Assembly (NCBI RefSeq): GCF_027257175.1
Contig: NZ_JAPFGD010000008.1
Coordinates: 62,001-126,000 of the forward strand
Source: Castellaniella sp. S9
Lineage (GTDB): Bacteria > Pseudomonadota > Gammaproteobacteria > Burkholderiales > Burkholderiaceae_B
Direction of reading: 5' to 3'
DNA: 64,000 nucleotides
The notes below the pieces were generated by a model that saw nothing but the letters and a program-made list of their open reading frames with translations, ran no database searches and had not been told where the DNA came from. Below are positions 48,826 to 57,328 of the stretch, piece by piece (the first letter of the stretch is position 1; every line of letters begins with the position of its first letter). A program made the position numbers and the translations under genes.

Positions 48826-48983
48826 TCATCGGGGAGTAGCCGCTGCGCGTACGCGCGCAGGCATGCGTCAACACACTTGGCCGTCCGGCCGTGGCGCATG
48901 CAGCCCAGTGCCTGGCAAGACCTTTGACTGCGCCTTTCCGCCGCATGGGGCCGGGGAGAGCGTAGTCGCGCCAGCCCCGATTT
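48826..48983 (+). ncRNA. yybP-ykoY manganese riboswitch
   Basis: The leader contains the conserved elements in order: GGGGAGTAGCC at 48831-48841 (loop L1), CGTCAACACACTTGGCC (48866-48882) and GGCAAGACCTTTGACTGCGC (48914-48933; loop L3 region). ATCGGGG at 48828-48834 can pair with CCCCGAT at 48977-48983 to close the basal stem. The closing arm ends seven bases before the ATG of a TMEM165/GDT1-type exporter, so the switch likely controls translation. Mn2+ binding is known for this class and typically turns expression on. Confidence 0.88.
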
Positions 48984-48989
48984 CACGAC

Positions 48990-49565
48990 ATGGATGCATT
49001 CCTGATTTCCACCGGCATCGTCGCCCTGAGCGAAATGGGCGACAAGACGCAGTTGCTGGCCATCGTGCTGGCCGCCCGCTTCAAGCGCCCATGGACCATT
49101 TGCTTCGGCATCCTCATCGCCACCCTGGTCAACCACGCGGTGGCCGGCCTGCTGGGCGTCGGCGTGGCTTATCTGCTGGACCCCCACGTCCTGCGCTGGG
49201 CGGTCGGCCTGTCCTTCCTGGCGATGGCGGGGTGGCTGCTGGTGCCCGACAGGCTCGAGGCCGAAGCCACGGCGCGGCCGACGAACGGCCTGGGGGTGCT
49301 GGGTGCGACCCTGGTGATGTTCTTCCTGGCCGAGATGGGCGACAAGACCCAGGTGGCAACCATCGCGTTGGCGGCCCGTTACCATGACTTGGCGGCGGTC
49401 GTCGGCGGCACCACGGCGGGCATGATGCTGGCCAACGCGCCCGCGGTATTCCTGGGCGAAGCCATCGCCCGGCGGGTGCGGATGAATCTGGTGCACGGGA
49501 TCGCCGCCGCCGTCTTCGCCGCGCTCGGTGTGCTCACGCTGTTGAACGTGGGTCAATTCTTCTAG
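48990..49565 (+). CDS. TMEM165/GDT1 family (UPF0016) putative Mn2+ exporter
   Basis: A 191-residue inner-membrane protein with six spans in two repeats. Each repeat starts with the family motif E-x-G-D-K-T: ALSEMGDKTQLLAIVLAARF and FLAEMGDKTQVATIALAARY. The acidic residues form the cation path. Members export Mn2+ (or Ca2+) in exchange for protons. The yybP-ykoY riboswitch directly upstream supports manganese as the signal and substrate. Confidence 0.92.
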   Translation: MDAFLISTGIVALSEMGDKTQLLAIVLAARFKRPWTICFGILIATLVNHAVAGLLGVGVAYLLDPHVLRWAVGLSFLAMAGWLLVPDRLEAEATARPTNGLGVLGATLVMFFLAEMGDKTQVATIALAARYHDLAAVVGGTTAGMMLANAPAVFLGEAIARRVRMNLVHGIAAAVFAALGVLTLLNVGQFF

Positions 49566-49641
49566 CTTCCTCTATACTGGCGCCTTTCGTTTCCCCGCCC
49601 GGCGCGCGCCGGGCGACCGACTCGCCGCCGGAACCTCACCC

Positions 49642-50580
49642 ATGCTCGATATCCTCGCCATCATCGGGCCGCTGTTCGTGGCCATCGCCGTGGGGTTCGC
49701 CGCCGTCAGGCTGGGGGCGCTCGACAAGGCCGACGTCCGCGTCCTCGGCAAGTTCGTCATCTATTTCGCACTGCCGGCCCTGCTGTTCAAGGCCTTGTCC
49801 GAACGGGCCTTCGGCGAGATCATCAATCTCGATTACCTGGCCGCCTATGCGTTGGGATCCCTGGTCACCTTGGGGGTGTGCGCCGCGGGGGTGCATGTCC
49901 TGCTGGGCGCCTCGCGGGCCACCACCGGGATGATGGCCATGGGGGCGGCGCTGTCCAACAGCGGCTTCATCGGCTTTCCGGTGATCACGCAATTCCTGGG
50001 GGCGGACGCCACCATTGCGCTCGCCCTCAGCATGCTGGTCGAGAACCTGCTGGTCCTGCCCATCGCCCTGGTCATCGCCGAGCCCGCCGGCGGCCAGGGC
50101 CGGGGCAGGGCGCGCGCGCTGGCCGGCGTCCTGTCGGGCCTGCTGAGGAATCCGCTGGTCCTGGCGATACTGGCGGGTTTCGCCTGTTCGCTGTTGCAGG
50201 TCCGGCTGCCGGCGCCCCTGGGGCGGGTGGTGGACATGTTCGCGGCCGCATCGGGCGCCGTGGCCCTGTTCGTGATCGGCGGCACGCTGGTGGGGCTGCG
50301 CCCCGGCGGGGATCTGCCGCGGATCGCCTGGGTCACCATCGGCAAGCTCGTGCTCCATCCGGTGGCCGTGGCGCTGGCCTTCCTGGTGTTCACGCCCGCC
50401 GATCCGATCCTGCGCATGGCCGGCGTCATCGCCGCCTCCGTGCCGATGTTCAGCGTCTTTCCGATCATCGGGCAGCGCTATGGCGAGCAATCATGGTGCG
50501 CCTCGGCGCTGCTGGTGGCGACCGTGGCCTCGTTCGTGACCATGGCTGCGGCGATGTGGCTGGTGGGCCAGCCGGGCTAG
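49642..50580 (+). CDS. AEC (auxin efflux carrier) family transporter
   Basis: A 312-residue inner-membrane protein with about ten spans. The sequence fits the AEC family of anion and amino-acid exporters: PLFVAIAVGFAAVRLGALDK, FVIYFALPALLFKALS, GAALSNSGFIGFPVITQFLG and the late NxxxxP-like VIAASVPMFSVFPIIGQRYG. The substrate is unknown; malonate, malate and amino acids are known for relatives. Its end overlaps the convergent c-di-GMP gene by four bases (CTAG). Confidence 0.88.
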   Translation: MLDILAIIGPLFVAIAVGFAAVRLGALDKADVRVLGKFVIYFALPALLFKALSERAFGEIINLDYLAAYALGSLVTLGVCAAGVHVLLGASRATTGMMAMGAALSNSGFIGFPVITQFLGADATIALALSMLVENLLVLPIALVIAEPAGGQGRGRARALAGVLSGLLRNPLVLAILAGFACSLLQVRLPAPLGRVVDMFAAASGAVALFVIGGTLVGLRPGGDLPRIAWVTIGKLVLHPVAVALAFLVFTPADPILRMAGVIAASVPMFSVFPIIGQRYGEQSWCASALLVATVASFVTMAAAMWLVGQPG

Positions 50581-53500
50581 GGCGCGCGTCCGGCACCGGG
50601 CGGCGCCTGGCGGCGGCTCGCGCCGTCCGCGCGTGCCTCGAGGAAATTCCGGCTCAGCAGCTGCGTGGCCGCCTCGGCTGGCACGGGACGGCTGAAATGA
50701 TAGCCCTGCAGCCGCATACAGCCGTACAGGCTCAGGCGGCGGACCTGCTCGGCGTTCTCGGCGCCCTCGGCGATCACGTCCAGCTGCAGGGCTTGGGCCA
50801 GCTGGATGATGGCGCGCACGATGGCGGCGCTCTCGGCATTGGTCAGCAGGTCGCTCACGAAGGAATGATCGATCTTCACCCGGTCGACCGCCAGGCGCTT
50901 GAGGTAGGTCAGGCTGGAATAGCCGGTGCCGAAATCGTCGATGGACAGCTTCACGCCCATGCGCTTGAGGCCCTGCAAGGTGTCCTCGACGGCTTTCACG
51001 TCGCGCAGCAGCATGGACTCCGTCAGTTCGAGGTCCAGCAGCCGGGCCGGCAGGCCGGCGTCGGCCAGGGCGGATGTGACGCTTTGCAGCAGCGTGCCGC
51101 GGCGCAGTTGCAAGGCCGATAGATTGACCGCGATCATCACCGGATGGCCGTGCATGAGCCAGACGCCCGCCTGCCGGCAGGCCTCGCGCAGCACCCATTC
51201 GCCGATGGGTATGATCAGGCCGCTGCTCTCGGCCAGCGGGATGAATGTCGCGGGCGGAATCATGCCCAATTCGGGGTGGTTCCAGCGCAGCAGGGCCTCG
51301 AACCCGAACAGGCCGCCATGGCGGATATCGACCTGCGGCTGGTAGTGCAGCGACAGCTCGCCATTGTCCAGCGCATGCCGCAGCAGCCCTTGCAGGCGCA
51401 ATTGCTCGAGGGCGTGGTCGCTCATCCCGCCGGTGCAGAACTGGAACGCGTTGCGTCCCTTGTCCTTGGCGTGGTACATGGCCGCGTCGGCTTTCTTCAG
51501 CAGCAGGTCGAAGATCTCGCCGTCCTCGGGAAACACGCTGATCCCGATGCTGAAACTGATCGGCACCACATGCCCGTCGATCCGGAAGGGCGCCTCGAAC
51601 GCATCGATGACCGCCTGCGCCCGTTCCTCGATCCGGCCGCGCTCGCGCGTCTCCTCGAGCAGGGCCACGAACTGGTCGCCGCCGTAGCGCCCGATCATCG
51701 CGACGCCGGCCACGCGCCGGCGCAGGCGCTCGACGGCGCGGACCATCAAGCGGTCGCCCAGGTCGTGACCCAGCGTGTCGTTGATCTGCTTGAAATTGTC
51801 CAGGCCGAGGAACAGCAGGCCGATCATGGCGCCCCGGGCCCGCGCGGCGCGGCCGGCGTCCTCGAAGCGCCGGGCCAGCAAGAGGCGGTTGGGCAGTTGT
51901 GTGAGGGGATCGTGGTAGGCCAGGAAACTGAGCTGTTCGGCCGCGGCGTCGTGCTTGGCGCGCGTGCGCAGCGTCTCGATGCCGAAGGCGAGGTCCGCCG
52001 CCAAGTCGCGCAGCAGGCTCACCTCCTCTTCGTTGAACGCCCGTGGCCGGGTGGAATAGATGGACAGGGCGCCGCAGACGCCGGCCTGACCGATCAGGGG
52101 CAGGGCGATGCTCGAACCGAGTCCCCGCGCGCGGGCGAAGGCCTCCCAGGGCGCCGGCCCCGAGCCTTGCCGATAATCCTGGATCAGCACGGTTTCGCCG
52201 GTGCGGATGGCGGTCCCGCAAGGGCCCTGGCCTTCGGGCGTGTCGGCCCAGGATATTCGGCTGAACCCGGTATATCCACGGGTCAGCCCTTCCTGGGCCA
52301 CCAGGCGCACGCTGCGCGTCGCGTCCATTTGGGCATAGCCGACCCAGGCGAAGCTGTAGTCCCCCCGCCGTACGAGCAGGCGGCAGATTTCGTTGAGCAG
52401 GCGACGCTCGTCCTTTGCGCGAAACAGCGCCACGTTGCAGGCACTGAGCAGTTTCAGCGCGCGATTCAGGCGGCGGGCCTGGGCTTCCTCGGTCCGATAC
52501 CGGCCGGCCAGTTCGCGTGCCAGACGATGGGCGCGTTCGCGGCCGGAGGCCAGCAGCCAGGCGATGATGGCCGAGAGCAGGCTGGTGGCGACGCCGGCCA
52601 CCGTGATGAGGCGCGCGTTCGAGCCCGCCAGCAGCGCCTCGAACCCGGGCAGCGAGCGCGCGGCCACGGTCCACGGCTGTCCGATGGCGTCGATGCGGGC
52701 ATTGGCCCGGAACGCGGCCTGCTCCAGGGGTGCTGTCGTCAGGCCGGCCAGCGAGTCGTAGAGCAGGGCGTCGGCTGTGGCGGGATCTCCATCGTATATC
52801 TTGAAGCCGAGGGCGGCGCCGGTCTCGCCGAACTGCTGCTCGAAGATGCCGCTCATGAAGGCGGGCATGCGGAAGGTGGCGTGGATCCAGCCCTCCAGGT
52901 TGGCGCGCCGCTCGGCGGTCGACTCATGCGCGCGGCCATTGGCGTAGATCGGCAGGAACCACAGGAATCCGGCATCGGCATTCGCCCCGGGAGCCAGGGC
53001 GGTGATGCGGGGGGTCTCGGCCAGCCTATCCTCGTCGCGGGCGCGCTCCATGGCCGGCCGCAGCCGGGGATCGGCGAGCATGTCCAATCCCAGCCGGCGG
53101 CGGTTGCCGTCGTTCATGGGTTCGAGGTAGAGCGTGGCGGAATAGGCATCGCGTTCACCCGCCGGATGTACGGTATACCTTGTATATCCCTCGGCGCGGA
53201 CGCCGTGCTCGTGTTCCCGCAGCGCCGCGGGGGCCAGCGCGATCGAATAGCCCAGCGACTGGAGGCCCGGATAACGCTCGGACAGGCGCATCTGGTTCGC
53301 GTATTCATGAAACTCGTCGCGCCTGACGGTGTCCGAGGCCGCCCACAAGGCCTTGGCGCCGCGCAGCACCTGCTCGTAGCCGCGCAGGCGCGCCTCGATA
53401 TCGCCGACCAGCGCGTCGATGCGCGATTGGAAATGCGCGGCGGCTTCGGCGCGGTTGGTGGCTTGCACACTGTGGCGCAGGCCATAGGTGATCCCCAGGC

Positions 53501-53582
53501 CGGCGATCAGGACGAGACAGGCAACCCGCCATGGCGCTCGCAGGAGCATCGGTGTCGAAAGCGGTCTGGCGACGGAATCCAC
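50577..53582 (-). CDS. CHASE-GAF-GGDEF-EAL c-di-GMP phosphodiesterase-type protein
   Basis: A 1001-residue sensor in the inner membrane. The first span is at about 19-36; a periplasmic CHASE domain follows (YPGLQSLGYSIALAPAALRE). The second span is near 330-345 (ITVAGVATSLLSAIIAWLLA), then a GAF domain (LLSACNVALFRAKDERRLLN to FNEEEVSLLRDLAADLAFGI). The GGDEF domain has the signature GGDQF, so cyclase activity is doubtful. The EAL domain keeps FGFEALLRWNHPE, LELTESMLL, IDDFGTGYSSL and DHSFV, so it should hydrolyse c-di-GMP. The start is GTG at 53582; an ATG at 53549 is possible. Confidence 0.92.
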   Translation of the reverse strand: MDSVARPLSTPMLLRAPWRVACLVLIAGLGITYGLRHSVQATNRAEAAAHFQSRIDALVGDIEARLRGYEQVLRGAKALWAASDTVRRDEFHEYANQMRLSERYPGLQSLGYSIALAPAALREHEHGVRAEGYTRYTVHPAGERDAYSATLYLEPMNDGNRRRLGLDMLADPRLRPAMERARDEDRLAETPRITALAPGANADAGFLWFLPIYANGRAHESTAERRANLEGWIHATFRMPAFMSGIFEQQFGETGAALGFKIYDGDPATADALLYDSLAGLTTAPLEQAAFRANARIDAIGQPWTVAARSLPGFEALLAGSNARLITVAGVATSLLSAIIAWLLASGRERAHRLARELAGRYRTEEAQARRLNRALKLLSACNVALFRAKDERRLLNEICRLLVRRGDYSFAWVGYAQMDATRSVRLVAQEGLTRGYTGFSRISWADTPEGQGPCGTAIRTGETVLIQDYRQGSGPAPWEAFARARGLGSSIALPLIGQAGVCGALSIYSTRPRAFNEEEVSLLRDLAADLAFGIETLRTRAKHDAAAEQLSFLAYHDPLTQLPNRLLLARRFEDAGRAARARGAMIGLLFLGLDNFKQINDTLGHDLGDRLMVRAVERLRRRVAGVAMIGRYGGDQFVALLEETRERGRIEERAQAVIDAFEAPFRIDGHVVPISFSIGISVFPEDGEIFDLLLKKADAAMYHAKDKGRNAFQFCTGGMSDHALEQLRLQGLLRHALDNGELSLHYQPQVDIRHGGLFGFEALLRWNHPELGMIPPATFIPLAESSGLIIPIGEWVLREACRQAGVWLMHGHPVMIAVNLSALQLRRGTLLQSVTSALADAGLPARLLDLELTESMLLRDVKAVEDTLQGLKRMGVKLSIDDFGTGYSSLTYLKRLAVDRVKIDHSFVSDLLTNAESAAIVRAIIQLAQALQLDVIAEGAENAEQVRRLSLYGCMRLQGYHFSRPVPAEAATQLLSRNFLEARADGASRRQAPPGAGRAP

Positions 53583-53810
53583 CTCGCGACGGTCCTCCTG
53601 TAGATGCGGGCCCCCTGTTGATTATAGAGGCCGGCGGCCGGCTGCGGAGGCACAGCGATAATTGATGCTTCAAATGGGAAAATCGGTTACGATTTTTTTC
53701 GTCCATGCGGACTCGACGATAAAACAACGACGCGGCGCGCACGCGATGTACGCCGTTCGCAGGGCACGGTTTCTTGCGCGGACCGGGCCTTGCAGCGCCC
53801 GGAGAATGCC

Positions 53811-56054
53811 TTGAAGACAAAGAGAAGCGCGGTCCTGCTGGCCGTATCGACGACGCTGATCCTGGCCGCATGCGACGGCGGCGGAACCGGCGGACAACAG
53901 CAGCAGGCCCAGAACCAGCCGCCGAACATTCTCTTTGTCATCATGGACGACGTCGGCATCGACCAGATGGCGTCCTTCGGCTATGGCGGCCTGACGGCGC
54001 CCAAGCTGCCCAATATGGACGCGGTGGCCAAGGCCGGCGTGCGCTTCCGCAATACCTGGTCCATGCCGGAATGCTCGCCGGGGCGCGCGGCGTTCTTTGT
54101 CGGCCGCTATCCGATCCGCACCAACATCTACCAGGCCATCGGCCCGGCCGACCTGGCCAATTCGCAGTTGTCGCCCTACGACATGACCGCGCCCAAGATG
54201 CTCAAGCAGGCCGACTACGAAAGCGCGATGTTCGGCAAGTTCCACCTGGCCGGACCCGAGAATAACGAGGCGGAAAACGCCACGCCCAGCGTCCTGGGCT
54301 GGGATCATTTCTATGGCTGGATCGGCGGATTACCGGGCTCGATCGATACCCAGGCGGGAAATGATGCCAACGCCCTGAAAACCTATCAGTGCGGCTTCGT
54401 GCCGGGCAACGGGGGCGTCGCAGGTCCCGGCATCGGCGTCGGCGACGTCAATTACGGGGCCTGCCGCTATGCCGACAACACCTGCTCGATGGTCCGGCGC
54501 ACCGATCTGCGGCAGGACCCGGCCGGATTGCAGTGCCTGGACTCCGGAGGCATCTTCGTGCCCGGCACGACTTGCGCCGATCCCGCACCCGGCACGCTGG
54601 CCTTCAACCGCCAGAACGGCTATTACGTCTCGCCCCTGGTCATCATCGACGGCGACACGGTTGAGGCGGTTCCGCTGACCGATCCGCGGGCGCGGGGCTA
54701 CCGCACGCGCATCGAGACCGACGCGGCGATCGACTGGATCAAGTCGCGCCCGGCGACCCGGCCCTGGATGGCGACGGTCAGCTACAGCGCCCCCCATACC
54801 CCCTGGCAGCAGCCGCCCGGGGATCTGCTGGCCGGGAAGCTGTCGATCAGTGGCGGCCTGGACTGCACGGACATGGGGGCCGGCCGCATCATCCAGAACG
54901 AGATGACCGAGGCCATGGACACCGAGTTCGGGCGCCTGCTGGTCGAAACCGGCCTGGCGAGCCGCGCCGCCGACGGCAGCCTGCTCTATGACCCCAAGGC
55001 CGGCAACACCGTCATCGTGATCGTCGGCGACAACGGCACCCTGGGCTCGGCGGTCAAGTCGCCGTTCCAGCAGGACCGCGCCAAGGGCACCGCCTACCAG
55101 ACCGGGGTCTGGGACCCGCTGATCATCGCCGGCCCGCAGGTCGCGCAGCCCGACCGCGACGTCGAGCACATGGTCAACACCGTCGACCTGTTCCAGTTCT
55201 TTGGCGAGGTGGCCGGCATCGACGCGCACCAGGCGGTGCCGCGCACCATCGATTCGGTCGGCATCCTGCCCTACCTCAAGGATCCTGGGCAGGGCAGCCT
55301 GCGCACCATCAACTTCACCATCGGCGGCTACAACACCCAGGCCGACGGCGCGCGCAATGGCCCTTGCGTGGTGTCGCTTGCGGGCGGCGCCAGCTGCACC
55401 CAGATCCCGGTGTCCAAGAGCGTCTGCGAGGACAATATGGGGGTCTGGTGGGGGCCGGGATATGACGATGGCTCAGTTGTTGACACTACGCCGGTGGGGG
55501 CCGGCTATCTCAGTTGCGCGGCCGTGAATGAGGCACTGGACGGCGACGGCCAGCCCATGATCACCATCCTGCCCGAGATCTCCGCCGCGATCCGCAACGA
55601 CAAATACAAGCTGGTCGAGAACACGGTCCAGACCTACGTTCCGGGCACCGGGATTATCGACCCGGTAGTGACCAAGGAATTCTATGCGGTCGACCAGGCC
55701 GTGCCGACGCCCAAGCTCGACAACGACGACGTCATCTTGTGGAAGACCGGGGACCCTGACTTGCCGGCAGGGGAGGCCAAGTCCGCGTTCGACGCGCTGA
55801 GCGCCAAGTACGACGAGATCATGGCCTCCAACCCGCCGTGCCCGGGGGACGGCAACTGGGACGGCGTGGTCGACAGCCGCGACATGGTCAACTGGGCGCG
55901 GATCGCCAAGGACTGGGGATTGTCCAGCGTCTATGATTTCGTGTTCGCGCCCGCGGACGCCACCAAGCTCGACGGGGTGACCGATACCGCCGACCAGGCG
56001 GTCATCGACGCCAATATGAACGTCACCTGCGACCGTAGCCATGGCGTCTATTGA
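53811..56054 (+). CDS. lipoprotein sulfatase with C-terminal dockerin-like repeats
   Basis: A 747-residue secreted sulfatase. The lipoprotein signal ends TTLILAAC, with Cys21 as the lipid anchor, followed by a Gly/Gln-rich linker. The catalytic motif CSPGRAAFFVGRYPIRT holds Cys88, which must become formylglycine (type I C-x-P-x-R). Metal ligands are in FVIMDDVGIDQM and VGDNGTLGSAV, and GKFHLAG carries the Lys and His. The last 70 residues contain GDGNWDGVVDSRDMVNWARI and LDGVTDTADQAVIDANM, two calcium-loop repeats like type I dockerins. Start: TTG with GGAG seven bases upstream; a TTG at 53790 is less likely. It overlaps its formylglycine enzyme gene. The substrate is unknown. Confidence 0.88.
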   Translation: MKTKRSAVLLAVSTTLILAACDGGGTGGQQQQAQNQPPNILFVIMDDVGIDQMASFGYGGLTAPKLPNMDAVAKAGVRFRNTWSMPECSPGRAAFFVGRYPIRTNIYQAIGPADLANSQLSPYDMTAPKMLKQADYESAMFGKFHLAGPENNEAENATPSVLGWDHFYGWIGGLPGSIDTQAGNDANALKTYQCGFVPGNGGVAGPGIGVGDVNYGACRYADNTCSMVRRTDLRQDPAGLQCLDSGGIFVPGTTCADPAPGTLAFNRQNGYYVSPLVIIDGDTVEAVPLTDPRARGYRTRIETDAAIDWIKSRPATRPWMATVSYSAPHTPWQQPPGDLLAGKLSISGGLDCTDMGAGRIIQNEMTEAMDTEFGRLLVETGLASRAADGSLLYDPKAGNTVIVIVGDNGTLGSAVKSPFQQDRAKGTAYQTGVWDPLIIAGPQVAQPDRDVEHMVNTVDLFQFFGEVAGIDAHQAVPRTIDSVGILPYLKDPGQGSLRTINFTIGGYNTQADGARNGPCVVSLAGGASCTQIPVSKSVCEDNMGVWWGPGYDDGSVVDTTPVGAGYLSCAAVNEALDGDGQPMITILPEISAAIRNDKYKLVENTVQTYVPGTGIIDPVVTKEFYAVDQAVPTPKLDNDDVILWKTGDPDLPAGEAKSAFDALSAKYDEIMASNPPCPGDGNWDGVVDSRDMVNWARIAKDWGLSSVYDFVFAPADATKLDGVTDTADQAVIDANMNVTCDRSHGVY

Positions 56055-57165
56055 CCGACGCCGCCGCCTGCTGGCCGCGGGCGGCGTGGTGCTCGCGGCG
56101 GCGCTGGCGGCCGGCGCCGCGGCCTGGTCCGCCCGGCCCGCACCTGCGCCCGCCGCGCCGGTGGCGGTCCTCGGCGACGGTGTCTCGACACCCGCCGGCA
56201 TGGCCTGGATCCCGCCTGGCGAATTCCTCATGGGCAGCGACAGCAAGCTCGCCCAGCGCAACGAGCGGCCCTCGCATCGGGTCGCGCTGCAGGGTTTCTG
56301 GATCGACGTCACCCACGTCACCAATGACCAGTTCGCCGAGTTCGTGCGCGAGACCGGCTATGTCACCACGGCCGAGCGCAAGCCCGATTGGGACACCATC
56401 CGCGTGCAATTGCCGCCCGGCACGCCGCGCCCGCCCGACGAGGTGCTGGTGCCCGGGGGCATGGTCTTCGTTGGCACGCAGGTGCCGGTCAATCTGCGCG
56501 ACTACACCCAATGGTGGCGCTACGTGCCGGGGGCCGACTGGCGCCATCCGCAAGGGCCGGGCAGCTCGATCGAGGGCAAGGGCGACCATCCCGTGGTCCA
56601 GGTCACGTACGCGGACGCGCTTGCCTACGCGCAATGGGCCGGCAAGCGCCTGCCGACCGAGGCGGAATGGGAATACGCCGCGCGCGGCGGCCTGGAGCAG
56701 ACCGACTTCGCCTGGGGCGACGAACCCCTGCCGGACGGCCGGATGCAGGCCAACTACTGGGACGTGCGCCAGCGCAGCTTCCCGGTGGTGGACGACGCGC
56801 CGGCCGGCGCGCCCGGAACCTCGCCCGTGGGCTCGTTCGCCCCCAACGGCTACGGCCTGCTGGACACCACCGGCAATGCCTGGCAGTGGGTGGCCGACTG
56901 GTACCGGGCGGATTACTTCGCCCTGCAGGCCAAGTCGGGGCAGCCGATCGAGGATCCCCGCGGGCCGCGGGACTCCTTCGATCCCTCGGTGCCCGGCATG
57001 CCGGCGGACGCGCCCAAACGCGTCATCCGTGGCGGCTCGTTCCTGTGCAACGAATCCTATTGCCTGTCCTACCGGCCCAGCGCCCGGCGTGGTTCGGACC
57101 CGTACACGCCCATGTCGCACCTGGGCTTTCGCCTGGCCAAGGACGCGCCGCCGCCCGCATCCTGA
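56041..57165 (+). CDS. exported formylglycine-generating enzyme (SUMF1/FGE family)
   Basis: Oxidises the sulfatase active-site cysteine to formylglycine with O2 and copper. The 374-residue protein has MAWIPPGEFLMGS, FWIDVTHVTNDQFAEFV, LPTEAEWEYAARGGLEQ, GLLDTTGNAWQWVADWY and GGSFLCNESYCLSYRPSARR with the active cysteine pair Cys336/Cys341. Unusually for bacteria, it begins with an export signal: RRRRLLAAGG and a hydrophobic run to about residue 30, Tat-like. Its ATG lies 14 bp inside the sulfatase gene. It is therefore the dedicated partner of that sulfatase and probably acts in the periplasm. Confidence 0.9.
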   Translation: MASIDRRRRLLAAGGVVLAAALAAGAAAWSARPAPAPAAPVAVLGDGVSTPAGMAWIPPGEFLMGSDSKLAQRNERPSHRVALQGFWIDVTHVTNDQFAEFVRETGYVTTAERKPDWDTIRVQLPPGTPRPPDEVLVPGGMVFVGTQVPVNLRDYTQWWRYVPGADWRHPQGPGSSIEGKGDHPVVQVTYADALAYAQWAGKRLPTEAEWEYAARGGLEQTDFAWGDEPLPDGRMQANYWDVRQRSFPVVDDAPAGAPGTSPVGSFAPNGYGLLDTTGNAWQWVADWYRADYFALQAKSGQPIEDPRGPRDSFDPSVPGMPADAPKRVIRGGSFLCNESYCLSYRPSARRGSDPYTPMSHLGFRLAKDAPPPAS

Positions 57166-57328
57166 GCGGGCGCGACGCGCGGATCGGGGAGGGCGCGCGT
57201 CCGTCCCGAAACCCGGCCCTACCGTTTGAAGGAGGGCGGCAACGTCTATGCGGCTCTTGCTGATGGTGATATCTTCGAGCAGCGCGGCATCGGTCGCCGG
57301 GGCATGATTCACACTAAGGAGTGAGACC

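Noticed and set aside
57248-57307. A 19-codon ORF with a distant AAGGAGG, before the orphan binding protein
   Set aside because: Too short and low in information, with long ribosome-site spacing; no regulatory codon run or conserved pattern supports a leader peptide.
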